From: Nocardioides sp. CER19
GTDB taxonomy: Bacteria > Actinomycetota > Actinomycetes > Propionibacteriales > Nocardioidaceae
Assembly (NCBI RefSeq): GCF_029846275.1
Contig: NZ_JARVWS010000002.1
Location: 1,364,001-1,428,000, forward strand
DNA: 64,000 nt
Direction of reading: 5' to 3'
The notes beneath the pieces are model-generated. The model was given only the letters and a program-made list of their open reading frames with translations, made no database searches and was not told the origin of the DNA. Of the stretch, positions 6,695-18,080 are shown piece by piece. The position numbers and the translations under genes were made by a program. Positions within the stretch are counted from its first letter, which is position 1, and every line of letters begins with the position of its first letter.

Positions 6695-8986
6695 GTGCCC
6701 GATCTGCGGCTTCCCGCCCTCGGCGCGGCGGCCTGGGTGGGAGGACTGCTGGCCGCCTTGGCGTTCCGCGAGCCGGCGGCAGGGCGCGCGTGCGTCGCCG
6801 TCGGCGTGATCGTGCTGCTCGCCCTCGCGGTCCGGCTGCACGGTGCCCACCGGCTGACGGCGGTCGCGGCGGTGCTCGTCCTCGTCGCCGTGGCGCTGGT
6901 CGGGATGCTCCGCCAGCACCAGGTCGCGCACGGCCCCGTCGCGATGCTCGCCGCCCGTCGTGCGGCAGTGACGGTCACCGGCACCGTCGCCTCCGATCCC
7001 CATGTCGTCCACGGGCGGTTCGGGACGACGGTGATGGTGCGGCTCGCCGTCCGCGCGGTCGCGGCGCGGGGAAGCGTGGTCGACCTCCGCAGCCCGGTGC
7101 TCGTGCTCGGGGACGAGGCGTGGCGCGGGCTGCCGCTCGGGGCGGCGGTCCGGGTCGATGGTCGCCTGGATCCGGCCGACGACCCGGGCGAGTCGGCGGT
7201 CCTCACGCCACGCGGACCCGTCCGCCTGACCCATCCTCCCGACCTGTGGTGGCGCGGCGCGGCGGCCGTCCGGGGATCGATCCGGGCCTCCGTGGCGCAC
7301 CGGCCCGCGGAACCGCGCGCCCTGGTCCCTGCCCTCGTGGACGGCGACGACAGTGACGTCCCGCCGGGCCTCGCCGAGGACTTCCGGACCACCGGCCTCA
7401 CCCACCTGCTGGCCGTCTCCGGCACGAACCTGACCCTGCTCGTCGGGTTCCTGCTGGTCGTGGCGAGGTGGTGCCGCGTCCGCGGCCGCTGGCTCTACGC
7501 CGTGGGCGCGCTCGGCATCGCCGGCTTCGTCCTGCTGGCGCGGACCGAGCCGAGCGTGGTGCGTGCGGCGGCGATGGGTGCGGTCGGCCTCCTGGCGATG
7601 GGGGCCAACGGGCGGCAGCGAGCGCTGCGCGGCCTCGGCGCCGCGGTGCTCGGCCTGATGCTGCTCGACCCGGCCCTGGCGACGTCGCTCGGCTTCGCCC
7701 TCTCCGCCCTGGCGACCGCCGGCATCCTCCTGCTCGGACCGCCCTGGCGGGACGCCCTCGCACGCTGGCTGCCACGCTGGCTGGCCGAGGCGATCGCCGT
7801 GCCGACCGCCGCGCAGCTCGCCTGCACACCGCTCATCGCCGCGATCTCGGGCCAGGTCAGCCTGGCGGCGGTCGGCGCCAACCTGCTCGCCGAGCCGGTG
7901 GTCGGGCCGGCGACGGTGCTCGGCCTGGCCGGCGGGCTGCTCGGCCTGGTCTGGGGCCCGCTGGGGCGTGCCGCCGGTACGACGGCGTCGTGGTGCGTCG
8001 CCTGGATCGCGTTCGTCGCGCACCGCGGCGCCGCGCTGCCCACTGCGCACATCGGCTGGGGAACGGGCGCCGGGGCGCTCCTCCTCCTGACCGTTGCCAC
8101 CGGGGCGGTCGCGCTGCTCGGCCCACGCCTGGTGCGCCATCGATCGCTCGGCCTCGGCTGCTCGCTGGTGTTGGTCGCTGTGGTGGTGGTCCGGCTGCCC
8201 TCACCCGGCTGGCCGCCCGCGGGCTGGGTGCTGGTCGCGTGCGACGTCGGCCAGGGCGACGCCCTCGCCGTCCGCACCGGGCCCGGCTCGGCGCTCGTCG
8301 TCGACGCCGGTCCCGACCCCGCCCCGACGCGGCGGTGCCTGGACGACCTCGGCATCCGCTCCGTGCCGCGCCTCGTGCTCACCCACTTCCACGCCGACCA
8401 CGTCGACGGGATCGCCGGCGTGCTGGCCGGGCGGCGGGTCACGGCGATCGAGACCACGCGGCTGGCCGACCCGCCTGCCGGCGTCAGGGAGGTCGCCCGG
8501 GCGGCGACCGGCGCGGGCGTGCCGATCGCTCCGGCGCCGTACGGCTCGACGCTGCGGTTCGGCGCGGTCACCCTCCAGGTGCTGTGGCCGCTGCCCGACT
8601 CGCCCGTCGAGGGACCGGGCGACGGCTCGACGGCCAACGAGGCGAGCGTGGTGCTCCTGGTCGAGAGCCACGGCCTGCGGCTGCTGCTCACGGGCGACGT
8701 CGAGCCGCAGGGGCAGGTGGTGCTCGCTCGACAGCTGTCCGGTCTGCACGTGGACGTCTTGAAGATCCCGCACCACGGCAGTCGCTACCAGGACGAGGAC
8801 TGGCTGTTGTCGTTGCACCCGGCGGTGGCGATCGCCTCCGTGGGCGCGGACAACGACTACGGCCATCCGGCGCGGGAGACGCTCGACCCGCTCACCGAGG
8901 CGGGTGTCGACGTCTACCGCACCGACCGCGACGGCTCCGTCGCGGTCGTCGCCGACGAGAACGGGCTCCGGGTGTCGACGCACTGA
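6695..8986 (+). CDS. comEC: ComEC/Rec2 family DNA uptake channel
   Basis: This 763-residue protein has N-terminal membrane helices with an OB-like extracellular segment. The multi-helix competence domain follows, beginning near TTGLTHLLAVSGTNLTLL. The C-terminal half is a metallo-beta-lactamase domain starting at the CDVGQGDA motif (about 513), with HFHADH near residue 564. ComEC forms the channel through which single-stranded DNA enters; the MBL domain is thought to degrade the other strand. The GTG start lies two bases after comEA, indicating translational coupling. The late histidine motif HHGS is also present, so the nuclease domain looks intact. Confidence 0.93.
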   Translation: MPDLRLPALGAAAWVGGLLAALAFREPAAGRACVAVGVIVLLALAVRLHGAHRLTAVAAVLVLVAVALVGMLRQHQVAHGPVAMLAARRAAVTVTGTVASDPHVVHGRFGTTVMVRLAVRAVAARGSVVDLRSPVLVLGDEAWRGLPLGAAVRVDGRLDPADDPGESAVLTPRGPVRLTHPPDLWWRGAAAVRGSIRASVAHRPAEPRALVPALVDGDDSDVPPGLAEDFRTTGLTHLLAVSGTNLTLLVGFLLVVARWCRVRGRWLYAVGALGIAGFVLLARTEPSVVRAAAMGAVGLLAMGANGRQRALRGLGAAVLGLMLLDPALATSLGFALSALATAGILLLGPPWRDALARWLPRWLAEAIAVPTAAQLACTPLIAAISGQVSLAAVGANLLAEPVVGPATVLGLAGGLLGLVWGPLGRAAGTTASWCVAWIAFVAHRGAALPTAHIGWGTGAGALLLLTVATGAVALLGPRLVRHRSLGLGCSLVLVAVVVVRLPSPGWPPAGWVLVACDVGQGDALAVRTGPGSALVVDAGPDPAPTRRCLDDLGIRSVPRLVLTHFHADHVDGIAGVLAGRRVTAIETTRLADPPAGVREVARAATGAGVPIAPAPYGSTLRFGAVTLQVLWPLPDSPVEGPGDGSTANEASVVLLVESHGLRLLLTGDVEPQGQVVLARQLSGLHVDVLKIPHHGSRYQDEDWLLSLHPAVAIASVGADNDYGHPARETLDPLTEAGVDVYRTDRDGSVAVVADENGLRVSTH

Positions 8987-9038
8987 CCGCGGCGACCGGG
9001 TGCCGCGTTGTCGGCGCGCTGTGACAAGGTTTCCCCCG

Positions 9039-9995
9039 ATGAGCGGACAGCGAGGCCCCACGGCGGCGGACGTGCTCGGCCGGGTCACCCTGGTGACCGG
9101 CAAGGAGGAATACCTCAGCGAGCGGACGGTGGCGGCCGTCAAGGGTGCGGTGCGGGCTCACGACGCCGACTCCGAGGTCGCCGACGCGCTCGCTGCCGAC
9201 CTGACGCTCGCGACGCTGGGCGAGCTGTCCGCGCCATCCTTGTTCTCGAGCATCCGGTGCGTCGTCGTACGTGGGCTCGAGAACCTGCCGGACGAGTCCG
9301 TCGACGGGCTCGTCGGCTACGCGCAGGCTCCGGTCGACGACGTCGCCCTCGTGCTCGTCCACGGCGGCGGCCCCAAGGGCAGCGGCGTGCTGGCCAAGCT
9401 GCGCAAGCTCTCGACGGTCGTCGAGGTGAAGTCGGAGCCGGTGAAGCCCTGGGACCTGCCGAAGTTCGTGGTCGCCGAAGGGCGAGCCCGTGGCGCGCGG
9501 ATCGACGGCGAGGCCGCCGGTGCGCTCGTGCAGGCGGTGGGCGAGGACCTGCGGATGCTCGCCTCGGCGGTCGAGCAGCTCGTGAGCGACTTCCCGGGCG
9601 CGACGATCGGCGAGGCCCAGGTGGCGCAGTACTTCGGCGGCCGCGCCGAGGTGAAGAACTTCGAGATCGCCGACGCCATGCTCGCGGGCCGGCGGCTGCA
9701 GGCGATGGAGGGCGTGCGCTGGGCGCTCGACTCCGGCACCAGCCCGGTCTACCTGCTCAGCAGCGTCGCGGGCCAGCTGCGGACGCTGGCCAACTACGTC
9801 GGCGGCAACCGCAAGAACATCAATCCCTACCAGCTGAAGAAGCTGCCGGGCGTCGCACGAGGCTGGGACGGGGAGTCGCTGGGTGCCGCCATCCGCGCGG
9901 TCGCCCGGGCCGATGCCGACCTCAAGGGCGCGGCCAGCGACCCGGCCTACACCCTCGAACGGCTGGTCCTGACGATCACCGGCCTGCGCCGGTAG
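9039..9995 (+). CDS. holA: DNA polymerase III subunit delta
   Basis: This 318-residue protein matches the clamp-loader delta subunit, which opens the beta sliding clamp. It begins with a divergent AAA+ fold (VLGRVTLVTGKEEYLSERTV) and ends with the all-helical collar domain. The order comEC-holA-rpsT is conserved across many bacteria. A longer frame is open upstream inside comEC, but the ATG at 9039 is preferred because it gives the usual length and follows the comEC stop by 52 bases. The sequence AAGGTT lies seven bases ahead of the ATG and could be a weak leaderless -10. Confidence 0.93.
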   Translation: MSGQRGPTAADVLGRVTLVTGKEEYLSERTVAAVKGAVRAHDADSEVADALAADLTLATLGELSAPSLFSSIRCVVVRGLENLPDESVDGLVGYAQAPVDDVALVLVHGGGPKGSGVLAKLRKLSTVVEVKSEPVKPWDLPKFVVAEGRARGARIDGEAAGALVQAVGEDLRMLASAVEQLVSDFPGATIGEAQVAQYFGGRAEVKNFEIADAMLAGRRLQAMEGVRWALDSGTSPVYLLSSVAGQLRTLANYVGGNRKNINPYQLKKLPGVARGWDGESLGAAIRAVARADADLKGAASDPAYTLERLVLTITGLRR

Positions 9996-10009
9996 CGGCG
10001 GGAAATGAC

Positions 10010-10037
10010 GGAAGGCCCCGCCGGAGCGGGGCCTTCC
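10010..10037. terminator. bidirectional terminator between holA and rpsT
   Basis: A perfect 12-bp inverted repeat, GGAAGGCCCCGC and GCGGGGCCTTCC, encloses a CGGA loop. It lies between the convergent holA and rpsT stop codons and can act on both strands. There is no T-run, which is usual in GC-rich actinobacteria. Confidence 0.8.
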
Positions 10038-10051
10038 GAGAAGTCAGATCC

Positions 10052-10312
10052 TCAGAGCGAGGCGGCCTTCTTGCCGATCGCCGACTTGCGGTTCGCGGCC
10101 TGGTTCTTGTGGATGACGCCCTTCGAGACGGCCTTGTCGAGCTTCTTGGCAGCGTCGCGGCCGGCCGCGAGCGCCGCGTCCTTGTCGCCCGCCTCGGCGG
10201 CCTCACGGAACTTGCGGATGGCGCTCTTCAGGCCGGTCTTGACCGCCTTGTTGCGCTCGTGAGCCTTCTCGTTCTGCTTGTTGCGCTTGATCTGCGACTT
10301 GATGTTCGCCAT
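10052..10312 (-). CDS. rpsT: 30S ribosomal protein S20
   Basis: This 86-residue, Lys/Arg/Ala-rich helical protein begins [20 protein letters not shown], the diagnostic S20 N-terminus. S20 binds 16S rRNA early in 30S assembly. The gene is alone on its strand and convergent with holA, an arrangement seen widely. A 100-base leader separates its likely promoter (10413-10442) from the start. S20 represses its own translation in E. coli; I cannot see whether that holds here. Confidence 0.97.
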   Translation of the reverse strand: MANIKSQIKRNKQNEKAHERNKAVKTGLKSAIRKFREAAEAGDKDAALAAGRDAAKKLDKAVSKGVIHKNQAANRKSAIGKKAASL

Positions 10313-10412
10313 GTCGAACTAGCTGTCCTTCGCGTCAGTGGTTTCGGTTCGGGCGCGCTCTCCCGGCCACTCGTGGGATGAGAGGGGAGGGGCCTCGAAC
10401 ACGCAGCCATGA

Positions 10413-10442
10413 AGGTTACCAGCGGCGCGCGAGGCGCCTCAA
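10413..10442 (-). promoter_or_regulatory. rpsT: probable rpsT promoter
   Basis: On the minus strand TTGAGG (10442-10437), an 18-base spacer and TAACCT (10418-10413) form a good housekeeping-sigma promoter pointing to rpsT. It predicts a 5' untranslated leader of about 95 bases, in contrast to the many leaderless genes nearby. Confidence 0.6.
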
Positions 10443-10451
10443 ATCCGAGCC

Positions 10452-11414
10452 TCAGATCCAGCCCCGCCGCTCGGCCAGCCACATCCAGCAGACCTCACCC
10501 TGCCAGCGCTGGCCCTCCCGCATCCACGGGGACGTGGTCGGCGCGGGCTGGGCGGCGGAGCGCAGGAAGTAGCCGGTGACCAGCGCGAGGACGATGTCGA
10601 TCGCCTCGGGGTCGACCGCGGAGAGCAAGGGGTGCGCGGCGATGTGCGCCTCGACGTCGAGCCCGTCGCCGCGCGGCCCGATGAGGAGCAGCAGGGAGTC
10701 GATCCAGGCGGCGCCGACGACCGGCCAGTTCCAGTCGCACAGGTAGACGCGGCCCTCCTCGGTGAGGATCAGGTTGTCGTCACGTACGTCGGTGTGAACG
10801 AGCGTGTCGCCTCCGGTGACCTCCCGGTAGCGGGCCGCCAGGACCGCGGCCTCCGCCGCGTGCGACACCTCGCGCAGCTCGTCCCAGTACCCCGGGAAGC
10901 CGGCGAACTCGTCGGCGAAGCTGTCCAGCCCGAGCCCCGGCGGGGGCGTCAGCGCGGCGGCGGTCTCGACCAGCATCGCGCTGGCCGCGGCCAGGTCGCC
11001 GGGCGTCCAGGGTCGCTGCGGGGCGCGCCCGGCGACGTGCTCGATGCCGAGCACGACCCAGTCGTCCTCGTCCAGGACCCACTGGAGCCGTGGCGCGCTC
11101 ACCGACGGCGGCAGGGTCTTCAGCTTGCGCGCCTCGAGGCGGTAGGAGTCGGCGAACAGCCGCTGCGCCTTGACGGAGGCCGCCTTGACGAAGTGCCGGG
11201 AGCCGTCGGCGCAGGTGAGGACCGACGCGAACCCGGGCGTGAAGCCGGCACCCTGTGACTCGGCCTCGACCACGGGCGAGCCGAGGCGCTTCTCCACGGC
11301 ACGCCTGACCATCGGGGGGAGGTAGACCCAGTCGAGGCGCCGCGCGGTGCGGCCGTGCGGGATCGTCGTGGGATGGGCCGTGGTCCGGGAGGTCACCCGC
11401 ACATCCTGCGACAT
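10452..11414 (-). CDS. APH/choline-kinase-fold phosphotransferase
   Basis: This 320-residue protein has the fold of small-molecule kinases. The catalytic loop is read in LVHTDVRDDNLIL and the metal-binding segment in VYLCDWNWPVVG. It resembles the aminoglycoside/homoserine phosphotransferase family broadly, but its target cannot be told from sequence. The motif HTDVRDDN replaces the common HGDLHxxN, which is still compatible with catalysis. It stands alone between rpsT and a PhoD-like gene, so context adds little. The start at 11414 could be a few codons too early. Confidence 0.78.
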   Translation of the reverse strand: MSQDVRVTSRTTAHPTTIPHGRTARRLDWVYLPPMVRRAVEKRLGSPVVEAESQGAGFTPGFASVLTCADGSRHFVKAASVKAQRLFADSYRLEARKLKTLPPSVSAPRLQWVLDEDDWVVLGIEHVAGRAPQRPWTPGDLAAASAMLVETAAALTPPPGLGLDSFADEFAGFPGYWDELREVSHAAEAAVLAARYREVTGGDTLVHTDVRDDNLILTEEGRVYLCDWNWPVVGAAWIDSLLLLIGPRGDGLDVEAHIAAHPLLSAVDPEAIDIVLALVTGYFLRSAAQPAPTTSPWMREGQRWQGEVCWMWLAERRGWI

Positions 11415-11457
11415 GCACGCGGCCTCCCGGAATCCGGTCAGCGTCCCACCCGGGTGC

Positions 11458-13029
11458 TCAGCGGGCGGCCGGGTCCAGCGTCTTGCTGAACAGCGTCTTG
11501 CCGTCCACGTCGTTGAGCCTGACCGTCAGCTGTTGGGTGCGGGCGTCGATGTCGACCTGGCCGAAGAACTGGTAGCCCTCCAGCGGCGAGGCCGAGGCGC
11601 GTGGCGGCACGGCGGTGAAGACGGCCTGCGGCCCGAACGTCGCGTCGAGCGCGTTCGGCCCGAACGCGCCGGCGTTGAGCGGACCGGACACGAACTCCCA
11701 GAACGGGTCGAAGTCCTGGTAGGCCGCCCGGTCGGGCGAGTAGTGGTGGGCGGCCGTGTAGTGCACGTCGGCGGTGAGCCACACGTGGTTGCGGATGCCC
11801 ATCCGCTTGATCGCCGTCAGCACCGGGGCGATGTCCAGCTCGCGGCCGAGCGGGGCACCCGGGTCGCCCTGCGACGCGGACTCCTGGTTGGTGCCGTCCG
11901 GGACCACCAGGCCGAGCGGCAGGTCGTTGGCGATCACCTTCCACGTCGCCTTCGACCGGCCGAGCTCGCGCAGCAGCCACGCGGTCTGCTCCTTCCCGAG
12001 CAGACCGCCGTCGGCCACGGTCTCCCGGTCGGTCGTGTTCGGGTCCTTGTGGGTCCGCATGTCGAGGACGAACACGTCGAGCAGCGGCCCGTAGGAGAGC
12101 TTGCGGTAGACCCGGCCGAGGCGGTCCGGCGAGGTGGGGGACACCGGGACGTACTCGTGGAAGGCCTGCCGGGCCCGTGCAGCGAGTACGTCGACCCGCG
12201 TTCCGTCCGCGAAGCCGGCCCGGCCTTCCAGGATCTCGCCGGGGTACCAGTTGTTGAGCACCTCGTGGTCGTCCCACTGGGTGATCTGCGCGGTCTCGCC
12301 GAGGAACGCCCGCCAGTTGTCGGCGAGCAGGTTGTACTTGTACTGCCCGCGGTACTGGTCGAGCGTCTGCGCGACGGCGGTCTTCTCCTCCGTCACGAGG
12401 TTGCGCCAGACCCGGCCGTCGGGCAGCACCACGGTCTCCTGCACGGGACCGTCGGCGTAGCAGTTGTCGCCGGAGCAGAGGAAGAAGTCGGCGTTCGCGC
12501 GCCGCATGGCGTCGGCGATCCGGAAGCCACCGAGGTCGGGGTTGACGCCCCAGCCCTGGCCGGCGATGTCGCCGGACCAGAGGAAGCGGATGTCGTCGCG
12601 GCCGGTGGCGCCGCTGCGGAAGCGGCCGACGACCGGGTCGCTGGCCCGGTCGTGGTCGTGCTGCGGGACGGCCCGGACCCGGTAGAACAGATCGGCCGAT
12701 GACGGCAGGCCGCGGACCTGCCACTGCCCGGTGAAGTCGGTCTCGGGGCCGACGACCGGGCCGGGCACCGTCCGCGCGCGGCGGAACGAGGGATCTCGGG
12801 AGATCTCGGCGACCAGGCGGGCGGGACGGTCGGCCCGCGACCACAGGGTGACGGAGCCCGAGACGGCGTCCCCGGCCTGGACGCCGTGGGTGAGCACAGG
12901 GCGCCCGGCGCGGACGAGGGAGGGCGCACCGTGGGCGAGGGCGGGGGAAGTGAGGAGGGTCCCGAGTGGAAGCCCTGCTCCGACTGCTGCCGAGCCCCGG
13001 AGCAGCGAGCGGCGGTTGAGAGAGGTCAT
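11458..13029 (-). CDS. Tat-exported PhoD-like alkaline phosphatase/phosphodiesterase
   Basis: The 523-residue product begins with a twin-arginine signal (NRRSLLRG at 5-12, then a hydrophobic stretch ending in ALA near residue 32). The mature part has a fibronectin-like N-terminal domain, then the metal-binding motifs of PhoD enzymes: WSGDIAGQG, CSGDNCYADG, WDDHEVLNNWYPG and TADVHYT. PhoD enzymes cleave phosphate mono- and diesters outside the cell using iron and calcium. A longer upstream frame exists, but the ATG at 13029 puts the Tat motif at the proper place. It diverges from a lipoprotein gene. No convincing PHO box is visible between them. Confidence 0.88.
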   Translation of the reverse strand: MTSLNRRSLLRGSAAVGAGLPLGTLLTSPALAHGAPSLVRAGRPVLTHGVQAGDAVSGSVTLWSRADRPARLVAEISRDPSFRRARTVPGPVVGPETDFTGQWQVRGLPSSADLFYRVRAVPQHDHDRASDPVVGRFRSGATGRDDIRFLWSGDIAGQGWGVNPDLGGFRIADAMRRANADFFLCSGDNCYADGPVQETVVLPDGRVWRNLVTEEKTAVAQTLDQYRGQYKYNLLADNWRAFLGETAQITQWDDHEVLNNWYPGEILEGRAGFADGTRVDVLAARARQAFHEYVPVSPTSPDRLGRVYRKLSYGPLLDVFVLDMRTHKDPNTTDRETVADGGLLGKEQTAWLLRELGRSKATWKVIANDLPLGLVVPDGTNQESASQGDPGAPLGRELDIAPVLTAIKRMGIRNHVWLTADVHYTAAHHYSPDRAAYQDFDPFWEFVSGPLNAGAFGPNALDATFGPQAVFTAVPPRASASPLEGYQFFGQVDIDARTQQLTVRLNDVDGKTLFSKTLDPAAR

Positions 13030-13145
13030 GGAGGACAACCTGCTCCCGACCGGACAACTCCCGGTGTTGCCCAGAGGAACGTCTCCCCAACGACGTGGGA
13101 GGATCGGGCGATCCCGGCTCCGATCGAGGGACGGCAGGGGGACGA

Positions 13146-14132
13146 GTGAGAGCGCTGCCCGCGGTGCTGGCGGCGGTGCTGGCCGCCGCGCCGGTGCTCG
13201 GCGCATGCGGAGGCGGTCCGACGCCCGCGGCGTCGACCGACCCGCCCGACCCGGCGGCCACGCCCGCGGCGACCGCGACCGTCACGTCGACGAGCCCCGG
13301 TGCCCCGGCGTCCCCGCCCCCGACGAGCCCCGTCACGCCGACCGTGCCGGCCACCCCGACCATCACCGTCCCGGACCTGCCGACCCCGGCCCCGCAGGGC
13401 CCGGTCGAGGGCGCCGACGCCAGCTGGCCGCAGTGTCCGAAGGGGATGGGCATCCCGAAGAAGCGCTCGGAGGGCGCACCCATGCCGCTCGCCTCGGCCC
13501 GCTTCGTGGTGCTCGGGCTCACCAACGGTCCCGGCTTCTACCCGAACCCCTGCCTGGCCGACCAGCTCGCCTGGGCGCGGCAGCGGCATCTCCTGGTGGG
13601 CGCCTACTCGGTCATCAGCTATCCGGAGAAGCGGCACTTCGCCGAGTTCGGCGACCAGGGGCCCTTCGAGGGTCGCAGCACGCTCGGCCGGCTGGCCAAC
13701 ATCGGCTACCAGGAGGCGCTCTTCAACATCCGGACCATGCAGGGCGTCGGGCTCGACGTGCCGGCGGTCTGGCTCGACGTGGAGCCGATCACCGGGTTCG
13801 AGTGGCCGGAGGGCCACCCAGGGGACGCCGAGAAGAACTCGGCCGTCGTGCGCGGCGCCGCCAAGGCGTACGTCGACCAGGGACTCACCGTGGGCGTCTA
13901 CTCGACGACCGTGCTGTGGCAGCGGGTCGTCGGCGACCTGCGGCTCGGCCTTCCGGAGTGGCGGGCGGCGGGGGAGACCTCGCGCGCGGAGGCACTGCGC
14001 AGGTGCGGGCCGCAGCGGATGTTCCAGGGTGGCTCGGCGGTCCTCACCCAGTGGGTCGAGCACCGTCGGGACCGCGATGTCACCTGCCCCGGCGGGTCGA
14101 CGTACCTGTCCCTCTGGTTCCACCAGTACTAG
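13146..14132 (+). CDS. lipoprotein with GH25/DUF1906-like barrel domain
   Basis: The product has 328 residues when read from the GTG at 13146, which follows an AGGGGG ribosome site. A signal peptide ends in the lipobox LGAC with Cys21, so the protein should be lipid-anchored. A Pro/Thr/Ala linker of about 60 residues leads to a globular domain beginning ADASWPQCP. The segments FVVLGLTNGPGF, LVGAYSVISYP and VWLDVEPITG are typical of the TIM-barrel of lysozyme-like GH25 or DUF1906 proteins, with DVEP probably supplying acids. An activity on cell-wall glycans is a guess. Confidence 0.65.
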   Translation: MRALPAVLAAVLAAAPVLGACGGGPTPAASTDPPDPAATPAATATVTSTSPGAPASPPPTSPVTPTVPATPTITVPDLPTPAPQGPVEGADASWPQCPKGMGIPKKRSEGAPMPLASARFVVLGLTNGPGFYPNPCLADQLAWARQRHLLVGAYSVISYPEKRHFAEFGDQGPFEGRSTLGRLANIGYQEALFNIRTMQGVGLDVPAVWLDVEPITGFEWPEGHPGDAEKNSAVVRGAAKAYVDQGLTVGVYSTTVLWQRVVGDLRLGLPEWRAAGETSRAEALRRCGPQRMFQGGSAVLTQWVEHRRDRDVTCPGGSTYLSLWFHQY

Positions 14133-14133
14133 C

Positions 14134-14157
14134 GGTTTCGACAAGGTCAACCAGCGG
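14134..14157. repeat. copy of a dispersed short repeat (GGTTTCGACAAGGTCAACCAGCGG)
   Basis: This 24-base unit lies between the lipoprotein stop and lepA. Close relatives occur at 22823-22844 (opposite orientation) and inside imuB at 24515-24537. It resembles a half-palindrome of the repeat family I associate with Nocardioides genomes. Confidence 0.5.
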
Positions 14158-14165
14158 CGGCGACA

Positions 14166-16030
<1,865 letters not shown>

Positions 16031-16034
<4 letters not shown>

Positions 16035-16531
16035 CCGTCGCCGTCCGGCCGGTCACCGACGACCAGTGGCCGATCGTGGCGTGGCTGTGGCAGGACTTCC
16101 GGCACGACCTCGCGCCGGTCGTCAACGGGTTCCCGTACGCCGACGGGCGCTACCGGCACGAGTGGCTCGACGAGTACCCCGCGCCGGACCGCTGCGGCTA
16201 CCTGGCCTGGGCGCCGCACCCCAACACCGGTGAGGACGCGCCGGTCGGGTTCGCGCTCGTGCGCGGCCTCGACGCCGAGGAGCGCGCGATGCAGGCGTTC
16301 TTCGTCGTGCCGGCCGCTCGGCGCGGGGGGCTCGGCCGGAGGTTCGCGCTCGACGTGATCGGTCGCCACCCCGGGCCGTGGGCGATCCCGTTCCAGCACG
16401 ACAACCTCGCCGCCGTGTCGTTCTGGCGTGCGGTGGCGACCGACGTCTCGGGTTCGGCGTGGACCGAGACCACGGAGCCGGTGCCCGGCAAGCCCGACGT
16501 ACCGCCGGACCACTGGATCCGGACCCCGTAG
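16031..16531 (+). CDS. GNAT-family N-acetyltransferase
   Basis: This 166-residue protein has a GNAT core: the N-terminal [16 protein letters not shown], then the acetyl-CoA-binding strand-loop [16 protein letters not shown], where the R/Q-x-x-G-x-G/A signature appears as RRGGLG. It transfers an acetyl group from acetyl-CoA to an unknown amine. It starts with a GTG overlapping the lepA stop and ends before a strong terminator, so it is the last gene of a lepA operon. The tail after about residue 130 is proline-rich and not diagnostic. Confidence 0.82.
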
Positions 16532-16533
16532 TC

Positions 16534-16566
16534 GAGCCCCCGGAGCCGGTGTGGTTCCGGGGGCTC
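16534..16566. terminator. bidirectional terminator after lepA-GNAT
   Basis: An 11-bp inverted repeat, GAGCCCCCGGA (16534-16544) and TCCGGGGGCTC (16556-16566), lies between the convergent GNAT and MFS genes. It is the only structure in the short gap. Confidence 0.8.
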
Positions 16567-16580
16567 CACACGTGGGTCGG

Positions 16581-18080
16581 TCAGGCGGCCTCCACCGCGG
16601 GGACCTCGTGCTCGAGCTCGGGGACCGTCTCGGCCTCCAGCTCGTTGCGGCGGATGAGGGTCAGCGCGGCGACCACGCCGAGGGCGGCGATGATCGCGCC
16701 GGCGATGAACGCCGACTGGAACCCGTCCACCAGCGCGACCGGGAGGGCGGAGCCGCCGGTGACCGCGTCCTGGGTGCGGGACGTGGCGATCGAGGAGAGC
16801 GCCGCGATGCCCAGCGCCCCGCCGATCTGCTGCGAGGTGTTGATCAGGCCCGAGGCCAGCCCGGCCTCGGCCGGCCGCACCCCAGCCAGCGCTGCGATCG
16901 AGATCGGGACGAAGGAGAACCCGATGCCGACGCCGATGATGAGGAAGCCCGGCAGCAGGTCGCTGACATAGCTGCCGCCGACCGAGACCTGCGTGAAGTA
17001 GACGAGGCCAGCCGTCAGCATCGCCATGCCGACCACCAGCACCGGCTTCACGCCGATGCGCGTCACCAGCTGGCCTGCCACGGCCGACCAGACGATGGCC
17101 GTGCCGGCGACCGCGAGGTAGGCGACTCCGGTCTTCATCGGCGAGTAGCCCAGCACCTGCTGCATGTAGAGCGTGAGCATCAGGAACATCGAGAACAGCG
17201 CGGTGCCCATGATGAAGCCGGCGACGTTCGCGCCGCTCACGGTGCGGGTCTGGAGGATCCCGAAGCGCATCAGCGGCTCCGGGTGGCGCAGCTCCCAGAC
17301 GACGAAGGCGGCGAGGAGCACGAGCGCCCCACCGAGGACGCCCAAGGTCTGCGCGGAGAGCCAGCCCTTCTCGCCGGCCTGCGTGATGGCGTAGACCGCC
17401 GACGAGAGCCCGCCGGTGACGAGGACGGCTCCCGGCACGTCGAAGCTCGAGACCTGGGCGTCACGGCTCTCGTTCAGGAGGAACGGGGCCAGGACCAGTC
17501 CGATGATGCCGACCGGGACGTTGACGAAGAAGATCCACTCCCAGCTCAGGGCGTCGGTGAGGACGCCGCCGAGCAGGACGCCGGCGACGGCGCCGAAGCC
17601 GCCGACCGCGCCCCAGGCGCCGAGCGCGATGTTGCGCTCCTTGCCCTCGGCGAAGGTCGTCGAGAGGATGGAGAGGGCGGCCGGCGTGATGATCGCCGCG
17701 CCGAGACCCTGGAAGGCGCGGGCGCCGATGAGCGACGGCTCGGACCAGGCCAGGCCCGACATGAGCGAGGCGACCGTGAACACGACGACGCCGATGAGGA
17801 AGACCCGGCGACGACCCACCATGTCGGCGGTGCGACCGCCGAGGAGCAGGAACCCGCCGAAGACGAGGGCATAGGCGCTGATCACCCACTGCAGGTCGGC
17901 CTGGGCGAACCCGAGGTCGACCTGGATGGAGGGGAGCGCGACGTTCACGATCGCGATGTCGAGCACGACCATGAACTGGACGAGGCACAGAAGCGCGAGG
18001 GCGAGCCATCTGCGGGTGTCGGCTGCCCCCGCTCGCGTTGCTTGCATTTCTGAAGTCATGCTCTCGACCGTAGGAGTCAT
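16581..18080 (-). CDS. MFS multidrug exporter, DHA2 (EmrB/QacA) type
   Basis: About 499 residues form 14 predicted membrane helices. Typical motifs are LDIAIVNVALPSIQ in helix 1 and GGRTADMVGRRR after helix 2 (motif A). DHA2 transporters export drugs or other amphiphiles in exchange for protons. Three in-frame ATGs exist (18101, 18080, 18059); 18080 is chosen because ACTTAT lies six bases ahead as a possible -10. The gene diverges from an HxlR regulator with a palindrome in between, so it is probably repressed by that regulator until an inducer binds. Confidence 0.9.
   Translation of the reverse strand: MTPTVESMTSEMQATRAGAADTRRWLALALLCLVQFMVVLDIAIVNVALPSIQVDLGFAQADLQWVISAYALVFGGFLLLGGRTADMVGRRRVFLIGVVVFTVASLMSGLAWSEPSLIGARAFQGLGAAIITPAALSILSTTFAEGKERNIALGAWGAVGGFGAVAGVLLGGVLTDALSWEWIFFVNVPVGIIGLVLAPFLLNESRDAQVSSFDVPGAVLVTGGLSSAVYAITQAGEKGWLSAQTLGVLGGALVLLAAFVVWELRHPEPLMRFGILQTRTVSGANVAGFIMGTALFSMFLMLTLYMQQVLGYSPMKTGVAYLAVAGTAIVWSAVAGQLVTRIGVKPVLVVGMAMLTAGLVYFTQVSVGGSYVSDLLPGFLIIGVGIGFSFVPISIAALAGVRPAEAGLASGLINTSQQIGGALGIAALSSIATSRTQDAVTGGSALPVALVDGFQSAFIAGAIIAALGVVAALTLIRRNELEAETVPELEHEVPAVEAA

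Noticed and set aside
12954-13145. PHO-box-like direct repeats (GTT-started 11-base units) between the PhoD-like and lipoprotein genes
   Set aside because: Only one unit resembles GTTCACC and the other does not; too weak to call.
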